A stretch of 64,000 nucleotides of DNA, taken from contig NZ_JAHHZQ010000001.1 in the NCBI RefSeq assembly GCF_022606355.1, positions 1 through 64,000 on the forward strand, in the 5' to 3' direction. Below the pieces are notes generated by a model. The model was not told where the DNA came from, did no database searches, and saw only the letters and a list, made by a program, of their open reading frames with translations. The stretch comes from Leifsonia shinshuensis. Lineage in GTDB: Bacteria > Actinomycetota > Actinomycetes > Actinomycetales > Microbacteriaceae. Shown here one piece after another: positions 16,708 to 25,231 of this stretch. The number at the start of each line of letters is the position of its first letter. Position 1 is the stretch's first letter. The position numbers were made by a program, and so were the translations under genes.

Positions 16708-16894
16708 TCACATCATCGGCACTCCCACGGACTGTGGTCCGCGGGCGACAGCGATGAGGGCTGCGAGGACGCAGCGGTAGAGCTCGTCGGTTCGCCGGTC
16801 GTATTCCGCTCTGGCGCGAAGTCTGCGTGACCGGGTTTGGACAATCGTTCTCGCGCAGACGAAGCGCGACCAGCGCCTCGAGTTCGCCGTTCAT
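16708..16894 (-). pseudogene. Possible frameshifted gene relic
   Basis: Between the two membrane-protein genes the minus strand carries an ATG (16894) reading MNGELEALVALRLREN, and in another frame a stretch reading RRLRARAEYDRRTDELYRCV, then ALIAVARGPQ, ending at a TGA (16708). Both stretches use GC-rich third positions like real genes here, and the total length is not a multiple of three. A small gene broken by one frameshift would explain this. No family match, no good ribosome site; the rest of 16616-16997 shows nothing. Confidence 0.25.
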
Positions 16895-16997
16895 ACGGGA
16901 GATTCTGCCGGGTATGCAGTCCCGAGCGGGGCGCACCGCGAAACTTCCTGCCGCGCGCTCCGCTGATTGACTTCCGCTCTGCCAGGATCGACCTGAC

Positions 16998-17639
16998 ATG
17001 GAGAACGCCGAAACTCCCCGGGCCGAACAGAAGGCTCCCTCGACGATGCCATCCAGCGGACGTCGGCGCCTCACCGTCTCGCGTCTTGTCATGGTGTGGG
17101 GAGGGCGGGCGCTCATCCTCGTCACGGTCGCGGCAGCCGTCGCGACCTGGTTGACCCACGCATCCTGGGCGGCGGAAGGATGGGACTCGAACGGGGTTCC
17201 GAGAAGCTGGGTACCCAACGCCGCTCTCGTTCTCGTTCTCGCGACTGCGCTCTCGAGCCAGTGGCTCTGCGGGCTCACGGCGCCCCCGAGCGCCGCCTGG
17301 CGCGATGGCGATGACCTCGTGGCGGACACCGTCATCGGACGCCGACGGATCCGGCTGTCCGGCGCTCTGGTCGTACCGTTCAGGGCGCTCGGGAACGGTG
17401 GGTCCGTCCATGGGGCGATCCTCATCGGCCACGGCCTCCGCGTCCTGGTGCTGCTCTCGCCCGTGGCCACAGACAATCGATCCGCGGTCGCCCGCCTCGT
17501 CGGGCGGCGCGTGCCCGCCACCCGCGGACGCGTCGGCATCGAGTATCTGATCGGCTTCCTCTGGCTGATCGTGACGGTTGTCGGTGTTTTCGTGTTTCTC
17601 GGACTGGCCTGTTGGTGGATGGGGATGTTCCCCTCCTGA
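16998..17639 (+). CDS. Membrane protein of unknown function
   Basis: A 213-residue protein with a polar basic N-terminus of about 30 residues, then membrane helices near 33-53 and 70-92, a polar domain with RRRIRLSGALVVPFRAL and a final helix at about 185-208. The middle domain may be a small beta-rich cytosolic module. ATG start, no strong ribosome site seen. No family recognised. It belongs to the accessory stretch and ends 206 bases before the DUF695 gene. Confidence 0.6.
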   Translation: MENAETPRAEQKAPSTMPSSGRRRLTVSRLVMVWGGRALILVTVAAAVATWLTHASWAAEGWDSNGVPRSWVPNAALVLVLATALSSQWLCGLTAPPSAAWRDGDDLVADTVIGRRRIRLSGALVVPFRALGNGGSVHGAILIGHGLRVLVLLSPVATDNRSAVARLVGRRVPATRGRVGIEYLIGFLWLIVTVVGVFVFLGLACWWMGMFPS

Positions 17640-17845
17640 CGAATCCCAATCGAAGCGAGGACGGACACGGAAGGACCTCGTCGTGCTCACCCTCAACGTA
17701 AGCACGCGGTGTGATCGAACGTCGCCGCTGAGCTGGTGCGTATGGCGGTCTCGGGTCCTTCCCTGCGTTGATCGTCCCCATGGCTTTTCGTTGTTGGGAA
17801 TCACCGCGGTCCAACAAGTTCGATACGGAGGCCCGAAGTGAGAGC

Positions 17846-18868
17846 ATGAGCCTCATGCGCTTCTTCCGTCGGCCCGCGGCTTCCGCATCCGTGCACCCTG
17901 TCACCGACTTCTGGGAGTGGTGGTCGTCTGAGGGCCGCTTTCTCGATCCGAGCACGCGCTCGTCGCTGACCGACGAGCTGGCCGCACGAGTGGCCGCGAT
18001 CCATGACGGCTTGGCGTGGCACCTCAGCGCGGGAACCGACGCGGAGCACCGCTTGACCGTGTCCGGCAACGGCGTCCCCGAGCTCCGGCCCGTCGCCACG
18101 AGATGGCTTCGTGCTGCTCCGCGCGCCGACGAGACCTGGGAGTTCCGCGCGAGTCAGGAGGCCGATCCACGCGCGCTCACCAACACCATGACGATCGCCG
18201 GCCGCACGGTCGATCTGTCAGCGACCCGCTTCCGGATCGAGTCGCACCCCGACGAGCTGCGGATCAGCCTCGGGGTCTTCAACCCGGACTTCGACGACCT
18301 CCCGGCCGACGCGCCACTCCAGGTGATCTTCCTCGTTCTGGACTGGTTGCTCGGCGAGGACGACGTGGAGAGATGGATCGCCGGCGTGGAGCGCGTCGAC
18401 GGTGCCGGCGATGCGACTGCGACCGCAGACGATGTCGTCGACGCTGTAGCCGCTCTGCGTCGCGAACAGGATCGCGACGAATGGACACTCGCCCGGTGGG
18501 ATGAAGAATCCGGCCTGCACGGACTCGCGAGCTTTCGCCGTGCCTTGCGATGGGTCGATCATCCGACACTCGATGCTCACCACCTCCTCCACGTGAGTTA
18601 CTCGGCACAGGGCAACGGTCTGCCTGCGGACACGGCGGAATTGGAACGGCTTCGGGCTTTTGAATCGGAGCTCGAGACACGCCTGACCGGCGACGCGATG
18701 CTCGTCGCACACGAGTCGCTGGCCGGTCGCCGGACCTTCCACGTGTACACGGACAGCGAGGACCAGAACGCCGGCGAGCAGCTCACCATGTGGGCTGAGT
18801 CGCACGGAGCAACGGTCGAGGCGACCCACGATCCGGCGTGGCGGGAGGTTCGCCACTTCACGGGATGA
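17846..18868 (+). CDS. DUF695-type protein
   Basis: A 340-residue soluble protein. The N-terminal part (TDFWEWWSSEGRFLD onward) and the C-terminal segment with ELETRLTGDAMLVAHES and RRTFHVYTDS fit proteins carrying DUF695, a domain of unknown function often seen singly or in tandem in small bacterial orphan proteins and near toxin-immunity loci. No signal peptide or catalytic motif is visible. Start ATG at 17846 follows a weak purine stretch; ATG three codons later is an alternative. An immunity-like role is suggested only by its neighbours. Confidence 0.6.
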   Translation: MSLMRFFRRPAASASVHPVTDFWEWWSSEGRFLDPSTRSSLTDELAARVAAIHDGLAWHLSAGTDAEHRLTVSGNGVPELRPVATRWLRAAPRADETWEFRASQEADPRALTNTMTIAGRTVDLSATRFRIESHPDELRISLGVFNPDFDDLPADAPLQVIFLVLDWLLGEDDVERWIAGVERVDGAGDATATADDVVDAVAALRREQDRDEWTLARWDEESGLHGLASFRRALRWVDHPTLDAHHLLHVSYSAQGNGLPADTAELERLRAFESELETRLTGDAMLVAHESLAGRRTFHVYTDSEDQNAGEQLTMWAESHGATVEATHDPAWREVRHFTG

Positions 18869-18973
18869 GCGGTGGGTCGTGGTGGGACCTGTCGCCGGGC
18901 CGAATCTGCCCATCCCCAGCACCTGGATTCCGGGCGTACCCATCGATGAGGATGCGCTACTCTTTCACGCACC

Positions 18974-19417
18974 ATGAGGATGCACTCCGGCGGCTCATCG
19001 GTCGAGCTGTCGATCGAGGGCTATGAGTTTCCCGAGCGGTTGCCGAGCGGGGGCCTATTCGACCATGACGCGAACTGGCTGCTCGTTCGCGGCGCCCTCC
19101 AGGTCAGCGGCGTTCACTGGTCCTTCGTCGACCCGTGTCTGCTGACGGTGGAGGCGCAGAGCCTTCTGAACTGGCTTCATGAAGTCGCGGGAGGCGGCTC
19201 ACCGGAAGCGCTGTGCTTCCTGGAACCGAACCTCGCCTTCGACCTCGACGGATCCACTGCGGAGGGCGTCGCGTTGCGCGTGAGCTTCTCCCATGAGTCC
19301 GCCGCGCCCCGAGCGCTGGAGGCTCCTCGGCACATCATCCTGAATGCCGCCCTGAGCGACGTCGCACGCGCCGCCGACGAGTGGGCGTCCGAACTCGTGG
19401 CATACCCGGTTCGATGA
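18974..19417 (+). CDS. WapI-family immunity protein-like
   Basis: A 147-residue protein whose pattern fits WapI-type immunity proteins, which neutralise the C-terminal toxins of WapA-like contact-dependent systems. Family-like features: the IEGYEFPE opening, DHDANWLLVRGAL, WSFVDPCLLTVEAQSLLNWL, then FLEPNLAFDL and a terminal AADEWASELVAYPVR helix. No WapA or Rhs toxin gene is visible in the window, so it is an orphan here. Start ATG at 18974 is the only one that keeps the whole fold. Confidence 0.65.
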   Translation: MRMHSGGSSVELSIEGYEFPERLPSGGLFDHDANWLLVRGALQVSGVHWSFVDPCLLTVEAQSLLNWLHEVAGGGSPEALCFLEPNLAFDLDGSTAEGVALRVSFSHESAAPRALEAPRHIILNAALSDVARAADEWASELVAYPVR

Positions 19418-19586
19418 ATGAAGGCCCCAAGCCGACCAGGACGAACTGCCGGATGGTGCCGCGATGGTGCAGTGACGGTTCGTCCACCTTCACCTCCATC
19501 ATCGCCAACCACGGCCGGGCTTCGCTACGCCCTTATGGTGGCGGGGTGGCTCTGAAACGGTGTCCGAGTGAGCGGCGGAGCGCCCG

Positions 19587-20120
19587 ATGACCGACTTGGC
19601 GCGCCCCGCCATGCACCCTGCCGCGAGCCCACCGCGTCGAACACCACTCGGATGGCCCTGGTGGGCGCTCTTTGTCCAGACATCGATCGCCGGAGTCGTC
19701 ATCTTCGTGCTCTTCGTCATGGATGTCGTGCTGGTCGTCTCTCGGGTGATCCAGTCCGCCCCTTCCGCTGTGACGTCCCCGTCCGAAGCGGACGACGGAG
19801 CGCTGGGGATCTTCGTCATACCGATCATCGTCGGGATCGCCGCAGCGCTGCCGACCGTCGCCGTCGTGACCGTCGCCGTCCTGCTCGGGCTGCCCGTTCG
19901 CCTCATCGCGACCGCGAGGGTCTGGGTGGTGAAGCACCGCTGGGTGCCGTTCGCGTGCGCGTTGCTGGGGGTCGTGGTGTTCGTTGGAGCGGAGGCCTTC
20001 CGTCCGGACGCGTCGTGGCCCACGGCTGTGCCGTTCTTCGAGCCGTCATCGCTGCCGGTCGGTGTCTCGACGCTTCTCGTCGCCGTCGGGCTCAGCAACT
20101 TCTGGGTGCCGAGGAGGTGA
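19587..20120 (+). CDS. Four-helix membrane protein
   Basis: A 177-residue membrane protein with hydrophobic segments at about 25-52, 73-103, 117-133 and 155-172 and a Pro-rich N-terminus. A short acidic loop follows the first helix. No family recognised. It may be cotranscribed with the small membrane gene at 20232, which starts about 110 bases downstream. The first codons follow a weak gagcggcgg purine stretch. Confidence 0.6.
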   Translation: MTDLARPAMHPAASPPRRTPLGWPWWALFVQTSIAGVVIFVLFVMDVVLVVSRVIQSAPSAVTSPSEADDGALGIFVIPIIVGIAAALPTVAVVTVAVLLGLPVRLIATARVWVVKHRWVPFACALLGVVVFVGAEAFRPDASWPTAVPFFEPSSLPVGVSTLLVAVGLSNFWVPRR

Positions 20121-20231
20121 TCACCCCAGCTGACGGAGGCGCAGGAATGAGGGAGCGACGTCGTCTCGGGGGCGAATTGCGCCAGAATGGGCGCATCGCC
20201 ACCTTCCCGAGGCCGAGACGAGGAGCGTGCA

Positions 20232-20444
20232 ATGGCTCGATACCGGCGCCTTCTCGCGTTTGTCCTCGTGCCGCTCGGCGCTGGAGGTAGCATCGTCTTC
20301 TTGCTGGTCGCCCCGGCTCTCGGGATGGCGCCGGAAGTCTCGAAGACGTTGGCGATCCTGTCCGGAGCGTGTCTCGGGGGCGGCTTGCGCTTCTTCGTCG
20401 TCGACCGGCTGGAGCGGCGTGCACGGACGGGGAGACCGCAGTGA
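20232..20444 (+). CDS. Small two-helix membrane protein
   Basis: A 70-residue protein with two hydrophobic segments (about residues 6-29 and 34-53) joined by a short loop, followed by a basic tail with RLERRARTGR. The ATG is preceded by gaggag at seven bases, which supports this start over an earlier in-frame one. It converges on the SUFU-domain gene with 19 bases between stops. Function unknown. Confidence 0.55.
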   Translation: MARYRRLLAFVLVPLGAGGSIVFLLVAPALGMAPEVSKTLAILSGACLGGGLRFFVVDRLERRARTGRPQ

Positions 20445-20463
20445 GCGCACGAACTCCGTCCGC

Positions 20464-21399
20464 TCAGACGAGCGATGCGCGCGCGGGGTCGCGCAGGTCG
20501 ACCTCCGACGCCTCGAGGACATCCTCGAAGGCCGCTGCACCATGGCGACGGGCGTAGTCGGCCTCCGTCGCGCTGATCGGTAGGAGCCACGGGAAGAGCA
20601 CCCGGCCGCCGGGAGCGTCGAGGACGAAGAACGCCCCACCGCCCTGGTAGACGGGCGTCGTCGCCAGCAGCGCCACTTTGCCGGATCCCGGGAAAAGCTC
20701 GCCGCGACGCTCCAGGATTTCGGAGCGCCCGGGCGCCCGGTGCGTGCGGACGATGTCGATCGTGACGTCGCACAGGTGTGACTGGGCGAGTTCGGACGAT
20801 TCGACGGGGACGATCATCAGGAGCTCCATCCGCACGGAGCCCCCGGCGCTGCGGGCCAGCGGATGCTCGCTGAGGCCGCGGGTGGCGATGGGGTGATACC
20901 CGTCCGGACCCGGTTCGAACACCAGGAGGTCGAACTCGAGCTCGACTCCTTCGGGTCGGGTCGAGAAGGGACGGATTCCCGCCAATCGTCCGAGATGCCT
21001 GCGATAGTGGTCGTCCACAGCGGCCAGCAGCGAGCGGCGTGAGCCGGTCAGCACGGCGAGGACGACATCTCCGTCTTCGCTGAGGAAGACGGCGGCGGCC
21101 GTCGTCCCGCTGCCGAGCACGACCATGGCGACGTGCCCCTGCGGGTCGGAGGCCAGCGCCGCCAGCAGGGTGTCGACCTCGACGGCCGCGCCCGAGCCGG
21201 CTTCCAGGCGCGCGCGTCGTCGCGAATAGATCGTCGACAGCTCGGCGGAGGAGACATCGAGGGCGGCGGGGAACTGCTCTGCGGGGGAGTCCTCCACGAG
21301 TCGCCGAGCTGTCGCGGCACCCGCACCGTCGAACCCGGCGAGCGCGGCGCGGAGGCGGTCACGCGCGATCCGCCCCTGGCCATCCGATTCCGGCGGCAC
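20464..21399 (-). CDS. SUFU-domain protein, last gene of immunity-like operon
   Basis: A 311-residue soluble protein. The C-terminal two thirds (from about residue 135) look like a bacterial suppressor-of-fused (SUFU) domain: strands with ELEFDLLVFEPG, a SSELAQSHLCDV turn, GGGAFFVLDAPGGRVLFPWLLPI and a closing TEADYARRHGAAAFEDVL helix. Bacterial SUFU proteins are widespread immunity proteins of polymorphic toxin systems. The N-terminal 130 residues are unassigned. Its GTG start shares one base with the TAG stop of the DUF2185 gene, so translation is coupled. Confidence 0.6.
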   Translation of the reverse strand: MPPESDGQGRIARDRLRAALAGFDGAGAATARRLVEDSPAEQFPAALDVSSAELSTIYSRRRARLEAGSGAAVEVDTLLAALASDPQGHVAMVVLGSGTTAAAVFLSEDGDVVLAVLTGSRRSLLAAVDDHYRRHLGRLAGIRPFSTRPEGVELEFDLLVFEPGPDGYHPIATRGLSEHPLARSAGGSVRMELLMIVPVESSELAQSHLCDVTIDIVRTHRAPGRSEILERRGELFPGSGKVALLATTPVYQGGGAFFVLDAPGGRVLFPWLLPISATEADYARRHGAAAFEDVLEASEVDLRDPARASLV

Positions 21400-21773
21400 T
21401 ACTCGTCCTCGACGAAGACGGCTCCGGCGCGCACCCAGAGCGAACCGATCGGGGCGCCCAGGTACGGCACGACAGCCGGGTCATGATTCGCGATGGTGTT
21501 GGTGCCGACGATGAGGGTGTTGTCCGGATCGTCCACGAACGCCTGATCCTCGTCCCCGGCGAAGAATTGCCAGAACCGGTCGGCGGCGTCGCCGCCGCCG
21601 CCGTCGGGAGCGCCGTGGATCATGAGGCCGACCGGCAGGCCGTCGCGCGTGATCCGGGTGGTGGCGAAGCAGGGGACGTCGGGAGTCAGATCGTCGTAGT
21701 CGGCGGGCGCGGGAAGACCGCGTACACGCTCAGGTCGCTCGTCGGCGGGGCTGCGCCGCCGTCTCCACGTCAC
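21399..21773 (-). CDS. DUF2185 (Imm33-like) protein
   Basis: A 124-residue protein with the DUF2185 pattern: CFATTRITRDGLPVGLM, then DRFWQFFAGDEDQAF, DDPDNTLIVGTNTIA and NHDPAVVPYLGAPIGSLWVR. DUF2185/Imm33 proteins are predicted immunity proteins of bacterial toxin systems. The GTG at 21773 overlaps the stop of the DUF4241 gene as GTGA, and its own stop overlaps the SUFU gene start, so it is the middle gene of a tightly coupled trio. Confidence 0.72.
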   Translation of the reverse strand: MTWRRRRSPADERPERVRGLPAPADYDDLTPDVPCFATTRITRDGLPVGLMIHGAPDGGGGDAADRFWQFFAGDEDQAFVDDPDNTLIVGTNTIANHDPAVVPYLGAPIGSLWVRAGAVFVEDE

Positions 21774-22561
21774 GAGGTCCGTCCCGACCCGCCGAAGAGC
21801 CGGCGCAGCCACCCCTCCGACGTTCCCGGCGCGGCCGGTTCCGGCTCCTGTGCCACCGGGGTGGCCTCATCCGGCCCCGCCGTCTCCTCCTCCGCCGTCT
21901 CCTCCTCCGGCGCTCCGACCACGAGCAGGTCGATGTGGATGGCGGTGACCATCCCGTCCGCGGCCAGCGTCCTGAGGAGGGGGAAGAACCCGTCGCCCCA
22001 GCCGGAGCGGGAGAGCACGACGTTCTCGCCGTCGGCCGCCAGCGGGAGCGGGATGTTCGCCGTCCCGGCCGGGTACGGGCTGTCAGCATCCATCTGCGCG
22101 AACCAGCCGTCGTCGCCACCCGTGTCGAAGACGTCCGAGTACCAGTCGGAGCCGTCCCCGGGCATGCAGCGATCGATCGCGTCCGCGTCGACGAAGCCGA
22201 CCGTGCCCGCATCGACGCCGACTCCCCAGGCGAGGCCGTCCTCCGGAGCGCCGCCCTCGTTCGGCGCCGGCTCGACCACCGTCGACGCGGCCTCGGAGAA
22301 CACCACGGAGAGGTAGGCCTCCCGCCGGTGGGAACCGTCCTGCGCCTCCGAGACGTCGGCGACGGTCACGAAAACGGGATGGCGGCCGGGCGGGACCGGG
22401 AGCACGACGGGGTCGTACAGGTACGCGAAGGGGTCGCACGCGCCGAGCCGTCCCGACTCGACGCTGAGATCACCGAGCCCGACGACGGCGAGCTGCACCT
22501 GGCGCCCGTCGGGCAGGGGTGCGAGGCCGGTCGAGAGCGCGTGATGATCGCGGATGTCCAC
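21770..22561 (-). CDS. DUF4241 protein
   Basis: A 263-residue protein matching the DUF4241 pattern: LGACDPFAYLYDP, a VPPGRHPVFVTVADV strand, GVGVDAGTVGFVDADAI and the late LSRSGWGDGFFPLL segment. DUF4241 proteins are uncharacterised and are often encoded beside DUF2185 proteins in polymorphic toxin and immunity loci. After about residue 215 comes a low-complexity Glu/Ala/Pro tail ending in WLRRLFGG, which may be a linker. GTG start; the ribosome site is weak. It heads the trio. Confidence 0.7.
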   Translation of the reverse strand: MDIRDHHALSTGLAPLPDGRQVQLAVVGLGDLSVESGRLGACDPFAYLYDPVVLPVPPGRHPVFVTVADVSEAQDGSHRREAYLSVVFSEAASTVVEPAPNEGGAPEDGLAWGVGVDAGTVGFVDADAIDRCMPGDGSDWYSDVFDTGGDDGWFAQMDADSPYPAGTANIPLPLAADGENVVLSRSGWGDGFFPLLRTLAADGMVTAIHIDLLVVGAPEEETAEEETAGPDEATPVAQEPEPAAPGTSEGWLRRLFGGSGRTS

Positions 22562-22788
22562 GCCTCATGATGATGGCGCCGGCCCCGGGCGGCTCGGCGA
22601 CACGCCCGGGGGTCTTGGCGAGCGGAGGTCGACCCTTCCGTTCATCGAGCCCGTCCTGCCCGACGTGCCTGTGCCGCGGCCGGTTCACCGATGGGGGACG
22701 AGCGCTGGTTCATCGCTCTGGGCTCCACGGCCGCACGCCGGCGGTGATACGCGCGCTGTTCGGCCGTGTCGCTCCGGACCGCGCAACC

Positions 22789-23232
22789 TCAGCCCTGCCC
22801 CTGATCCCAGAGCCGCCACCCGTCCTTCGTCTGAACGAAGCAGAACGACCAGGGTTCGCTGCCCGCGTTCATCGACCGGTCGCTGCTGCCGGTCGTCGTG
22901 ATGACGTAGGACATGCACTCCCCGTCATCTCCGGTGCGGCCGACGAGGCGGTAGGAGGTCAGGCGCGGGTCGTCGCACCACGCCGGGGTGTGCGAGGTCG
23001 TCAGCACTCGGGTCATCCCGCAGTCCTCGTCCTTGGCGGCCTTCAGGTAGGCGTCGGCGACGGTCGACATCGGCGCCGTCGCGCCGGGCACGCGGCCACG
23101 TGGAGCCGCAGCGGCCGGGTTCAGCAGCGCATACGCCAGGCCGACAGCGGCCGCGGCGCCGACGACGATCGCCACCGCGACGACGGACGGCCGAGCGCGG
23201 CGGCGCCGGACGGGTGCTGGTGTGGACTCCAC
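22789..23232 (-). CDS. Membrane-anchored extracytoplasmic protein
   Basis: A 147-residue protein with a basic N-terminus (RRRRAR), one membrane helix at about 16-38 and an extracytoplasmic domain with five Cys (two likely disulfides). The domain carries the pattern STVADAYLKAAKDEDC and ends with FCFVQTKDGWRLWDQG, like small DUF4878/NTF2-type lipoprotein domains. No lipobox. The role is unknown. It diverges from the DUF416 gene. Confidence 0.65.
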   Translation of the reverse strand: MESTPAPVRRRRARPSVVAVAIVVGAAAAVGLAYALLNPAAAAPRGRVPGATAPMSTVADAYLKAAKDEDCGMTRVLTTSHTPAWCDDPRLTSYRLVGRTGDDGECMSYVITTTGSSDRSMNAGSEPWSFCFVQTKDGWRLWDQGQG

Positions 23233-23263
23233 GACGTGAGACTAGTGGGTGATGAGGTACGCC

Positions 23264-23839
23264 GTGACGCACAGCTATGACGAGCGAGTCATTCACGACC
23301 GCTTGGCTCCACTTGCCCGAAGTGCGAAAGCCGCCGTGGCTGCGGCGACGGCTGAGCGCCTCTTTCCGCTCTATGTGCTCTACTCGCATGCCGCGCGCGA
23401 GAGCTCGGACCCCGGAGCTTTGAGGACCGCTTTGGATGACGTGTGGAGCGCTGTTCTGGATGGCGTGCCGCACGGCTCATCCGATCCGTATGAAGCGGCG
23501 CTTTCGTTGGTTCCGAATGCGGACGATCCCTCCTGGATCCCTGAGTCGGCGTTTGCGCAGAATGCCGCTGCAGCCGTGGCGTATGCGTGGCGGGTGTGGG
23601 TCACCGATGATGCGCAGCAAGCGGCTTGGGGACTGCGGCAAGCGATAGAAGCCGCAGACTACGCCGCTGGATCAGGATCGTCTGCTTCGTCGGGATCCCT
23701 GGTCGATGCGGCTGCCGAGGCGATCGAGCACGACATCGCCGTTGTCGAGTCGAACACCGATGGTTTCAGGGCTCTGCTGGCAGAAAGCACATCGCACGAC
23801 TCCTGGGGGTGGCAGCTCGCCGACCGCTGGCATGGCTGA
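23264..23839 (+). CDS. DUF416-family protein
   Basis: A 191-residue, mostly helical protein. It fits DUF416 (YjaG-like): YDERVIHDRLAPL at the start, AATAERLFPLY, then the NADDPSWIPESAFAQNAAAAVAYAWRVW block and AADYAAGSGS. DUF416 proteins are uncharacterised, some proposed as immunity proteins. The GTG at 23264 is chosen because gagg lies six bases upstream and family members begin at this point; ATG at 23252 is the alternative. The C-terminus overlaps a small ORF (23832). Confidence 0.7.
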   Translation: MTHSYDERVIHDRLAPLARSAKAAVAAATAERLFPLYVLYSHAARESSDPGALRTALDDVWSAVLDGVPHGSSDPYEAALSLVPNADDPSWIPESAFAQNAAAAVAYAWRVWVTDDAQQAAWGLRQAIEAADYAAGSGSSASSGSLVDAAAEAIEHDIAVVESNTDGFRALLAESTSHDSWGWQLADRWHG

Positions 23840-23981
23840 CGGGGCGCACACGGCTCTTGAAAGCGATGTGGCGATTGCGTCCGTTGAACGGCTGTTCGAG
23901 CTCCACGAAGTCGGCGTGGACCTCCGCGACCTCTGGGACTTGTCACCGCAGGCCGACGACGATGGTGCAGCGCGCTGCTGA
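23832..23981 (+). CDS. Small overlapping ORF, possibly truncated
   Basis: A 49-residue reading frame starting inside the last codons of the DUF416 gene. It encodes an acidic helix-rich peptide with SVERLFELHEVGVDLRDLWD. The overlap and codon use suggest translation, but the product ends abruptly in DDDGAARC, so it may be the 5' fragment of a lost gene. No family match. Confidence 0.35.
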   Translation: MADGAHTALESDVAIASVERLFELHEVGVDLRDLWDLSPQADDDGAARC

Positions 23982-24094
23982 CGCTCTCGGACGCCTGAGG
24001 GATGGCGATCCGCGGGCGTTGTGAACCCGCACCTCGGGTGTCGGAGTTGTAACCTCGCCCTGTAACACCCACGATCCCGTAAGAGGAGATGCCG

Positions 24095-24658
24095 GTGCAG
24101 CCTGATTCCGCCAGCGTTTCCGCCTCAGGCAGGCGACTTGTCTTTCCGCCCCAGCGGTGGACGGTGGCGCTTCCGAGCGGAGCGAAAGCTTTCGTGTGGG
24201 CAGACAGTATGGGCCGCCGTGCCGACGCGGAGTTCGAGCAACTCATCGAGCGAGGAGGGGCTACGGTTCTCAGTCCCGTCGCGCACCTTTTACGGGGAGC
24301 GTATGTGGATTGGAGTGAGCCGGCAGAGAACGATCATGGTGAGGTCGAATACACCCCTCGTGCTTGGAATGACCCGGAGGACTCGTACGATTCGATCACG
24401 TTCGATGGTGAATGCTGGCTTACCGGCCAGTCGTCCCGTGTTTGGGAAGTGACGATGGTCGATGCGTCGGTGGTGCTCGTCTGGGCGGATGCCTGGGTGC
24501 TCGAGGAATCGGCGTACCGGTTCACCAATGCAGCCCGTGATGCCTCCGGTCCTGTGCAGCTCGCAGCTGCAACGATCCCGGCAGCCTCGGTCCACGCCGT
24601 GAGAAAGAGGGGGAACGGGAGCGAGCCCGTTCCATGCGATGGAACAGCGTCCCGTTGA
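24095..24658 (+). CDS. Hypothetical soluble protein
   Basis: A 187-residue protein of unknown function with no signal peptide or membrane segment. It has alternating strands with LPSGAKAFVWADSM, an acidic loop (DHGEVEYTPRAWNDPEDSYD) and VTMVDASVVLVWADAWVL. The GTG at 24095 is favoured because aagaggag lies six bases upstream; an ATG two codons earlier abuts that motif. The gene uses more A/T than its conserved neighbours and sits in the accessory stretch. The next gene follows after 61 bases. Confidence 0.55.
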   Translation: MQPDSASVSASGRRLVFPPQRWTVALPSGAKAFVWADSMGRRADAEFEQLIERGGATVLSPVAHLLRGAYVDWSEPAENDHGEVEYTPRAWNDPEDSYDSITFDGECWLTGQSSRVWEVTMVDASVVLVWADAWVLEESAYRFTNAARDASGPVQLAAATIPAASVHAVRKRGNGSEPVPCDGTASR

Positions 24659-24719
24659 TGGCTACGAGAATCTCGATCAGCGACGTGCGTCTGTAAGGAT
24701 TGCGCAGGACAGCAGGGGA

Positions 24720-25199
24720 ATGGAGAATGCAATGCCGGAGGTCGAGATGCGGGCCGATCCGGAACTGTTGCTGCTCTCCATCGGCCGGGGTCGTTGGACG
24801 ACTTTGGCTCACGTCATCTCGGCATGGGACATGTTGGACGCCGGCATCCCCTGCCGCACCCAATTGGAGCGCTCCGCAGCGATTCTGCTGGGGTCGGGGT
24901 TGATCGATGACGACGATCGTGGACGGTTGCGTCCAACCAGAGCCGCGATGAAACTGCTTGCCTCACCGTCGTTGAAGCACCTGCGACCTCGTCTGCAAGT
25001 GCGTGAGCTTCGTGTCGTGCTGCAGGGTCATCTTCGGCCGCCCGCGGACTACGCTCTCCAGGAACAGGTCTACCGAGCGGCAGTGGACGAGTACGTGTCG
25101 CGTGGGGTGAGGCGCGTCGAACGCCTGACGATGAGGTCCGATCGCTGGGTCGCTTCACCGCGACGAACGGGATCCGGAAAGAACAGAGGTCGCGCGTGA
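24720..25199 (+). CDS. Putative winged-helix protein
   Basis: A 159-residue protein. Residues about 15-80 show a helix-turn-helix pattern: WTTLAHVISAWDMLDAGIP, then QLERSAAILLGSGLIDDD and RLRPTRAAMKLLA, like small winged-helix proteins in which a D-box helix is followed by a wing. The C-terminal half is basic and helical and may bind nucleic acid or a partner. Start is uncertain: ATG 24720 and ATG 24732 both follow purine-rich sequence. It may be cotranscribed with the gene upstream. Confidence 0.5.
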   Translation: MENAMPEVEMRADPELLLLSIGRGRWTTLAHVISAWDMLDAGIPCRTQLERSAAILLGSGLIDDDDRGRLRPTRAAMKLLASPSLKHLRPRLQVRELRVVLQGHLRPPADYALQEQVYRAAVDEYVSRGVRRVERLTMRSDRWVASPRRTGSGKNRGRA

Positions 25200-25231
25200 G
25201 GCAAGCAGATCCTCCTCGCAGCGGCACTTGA

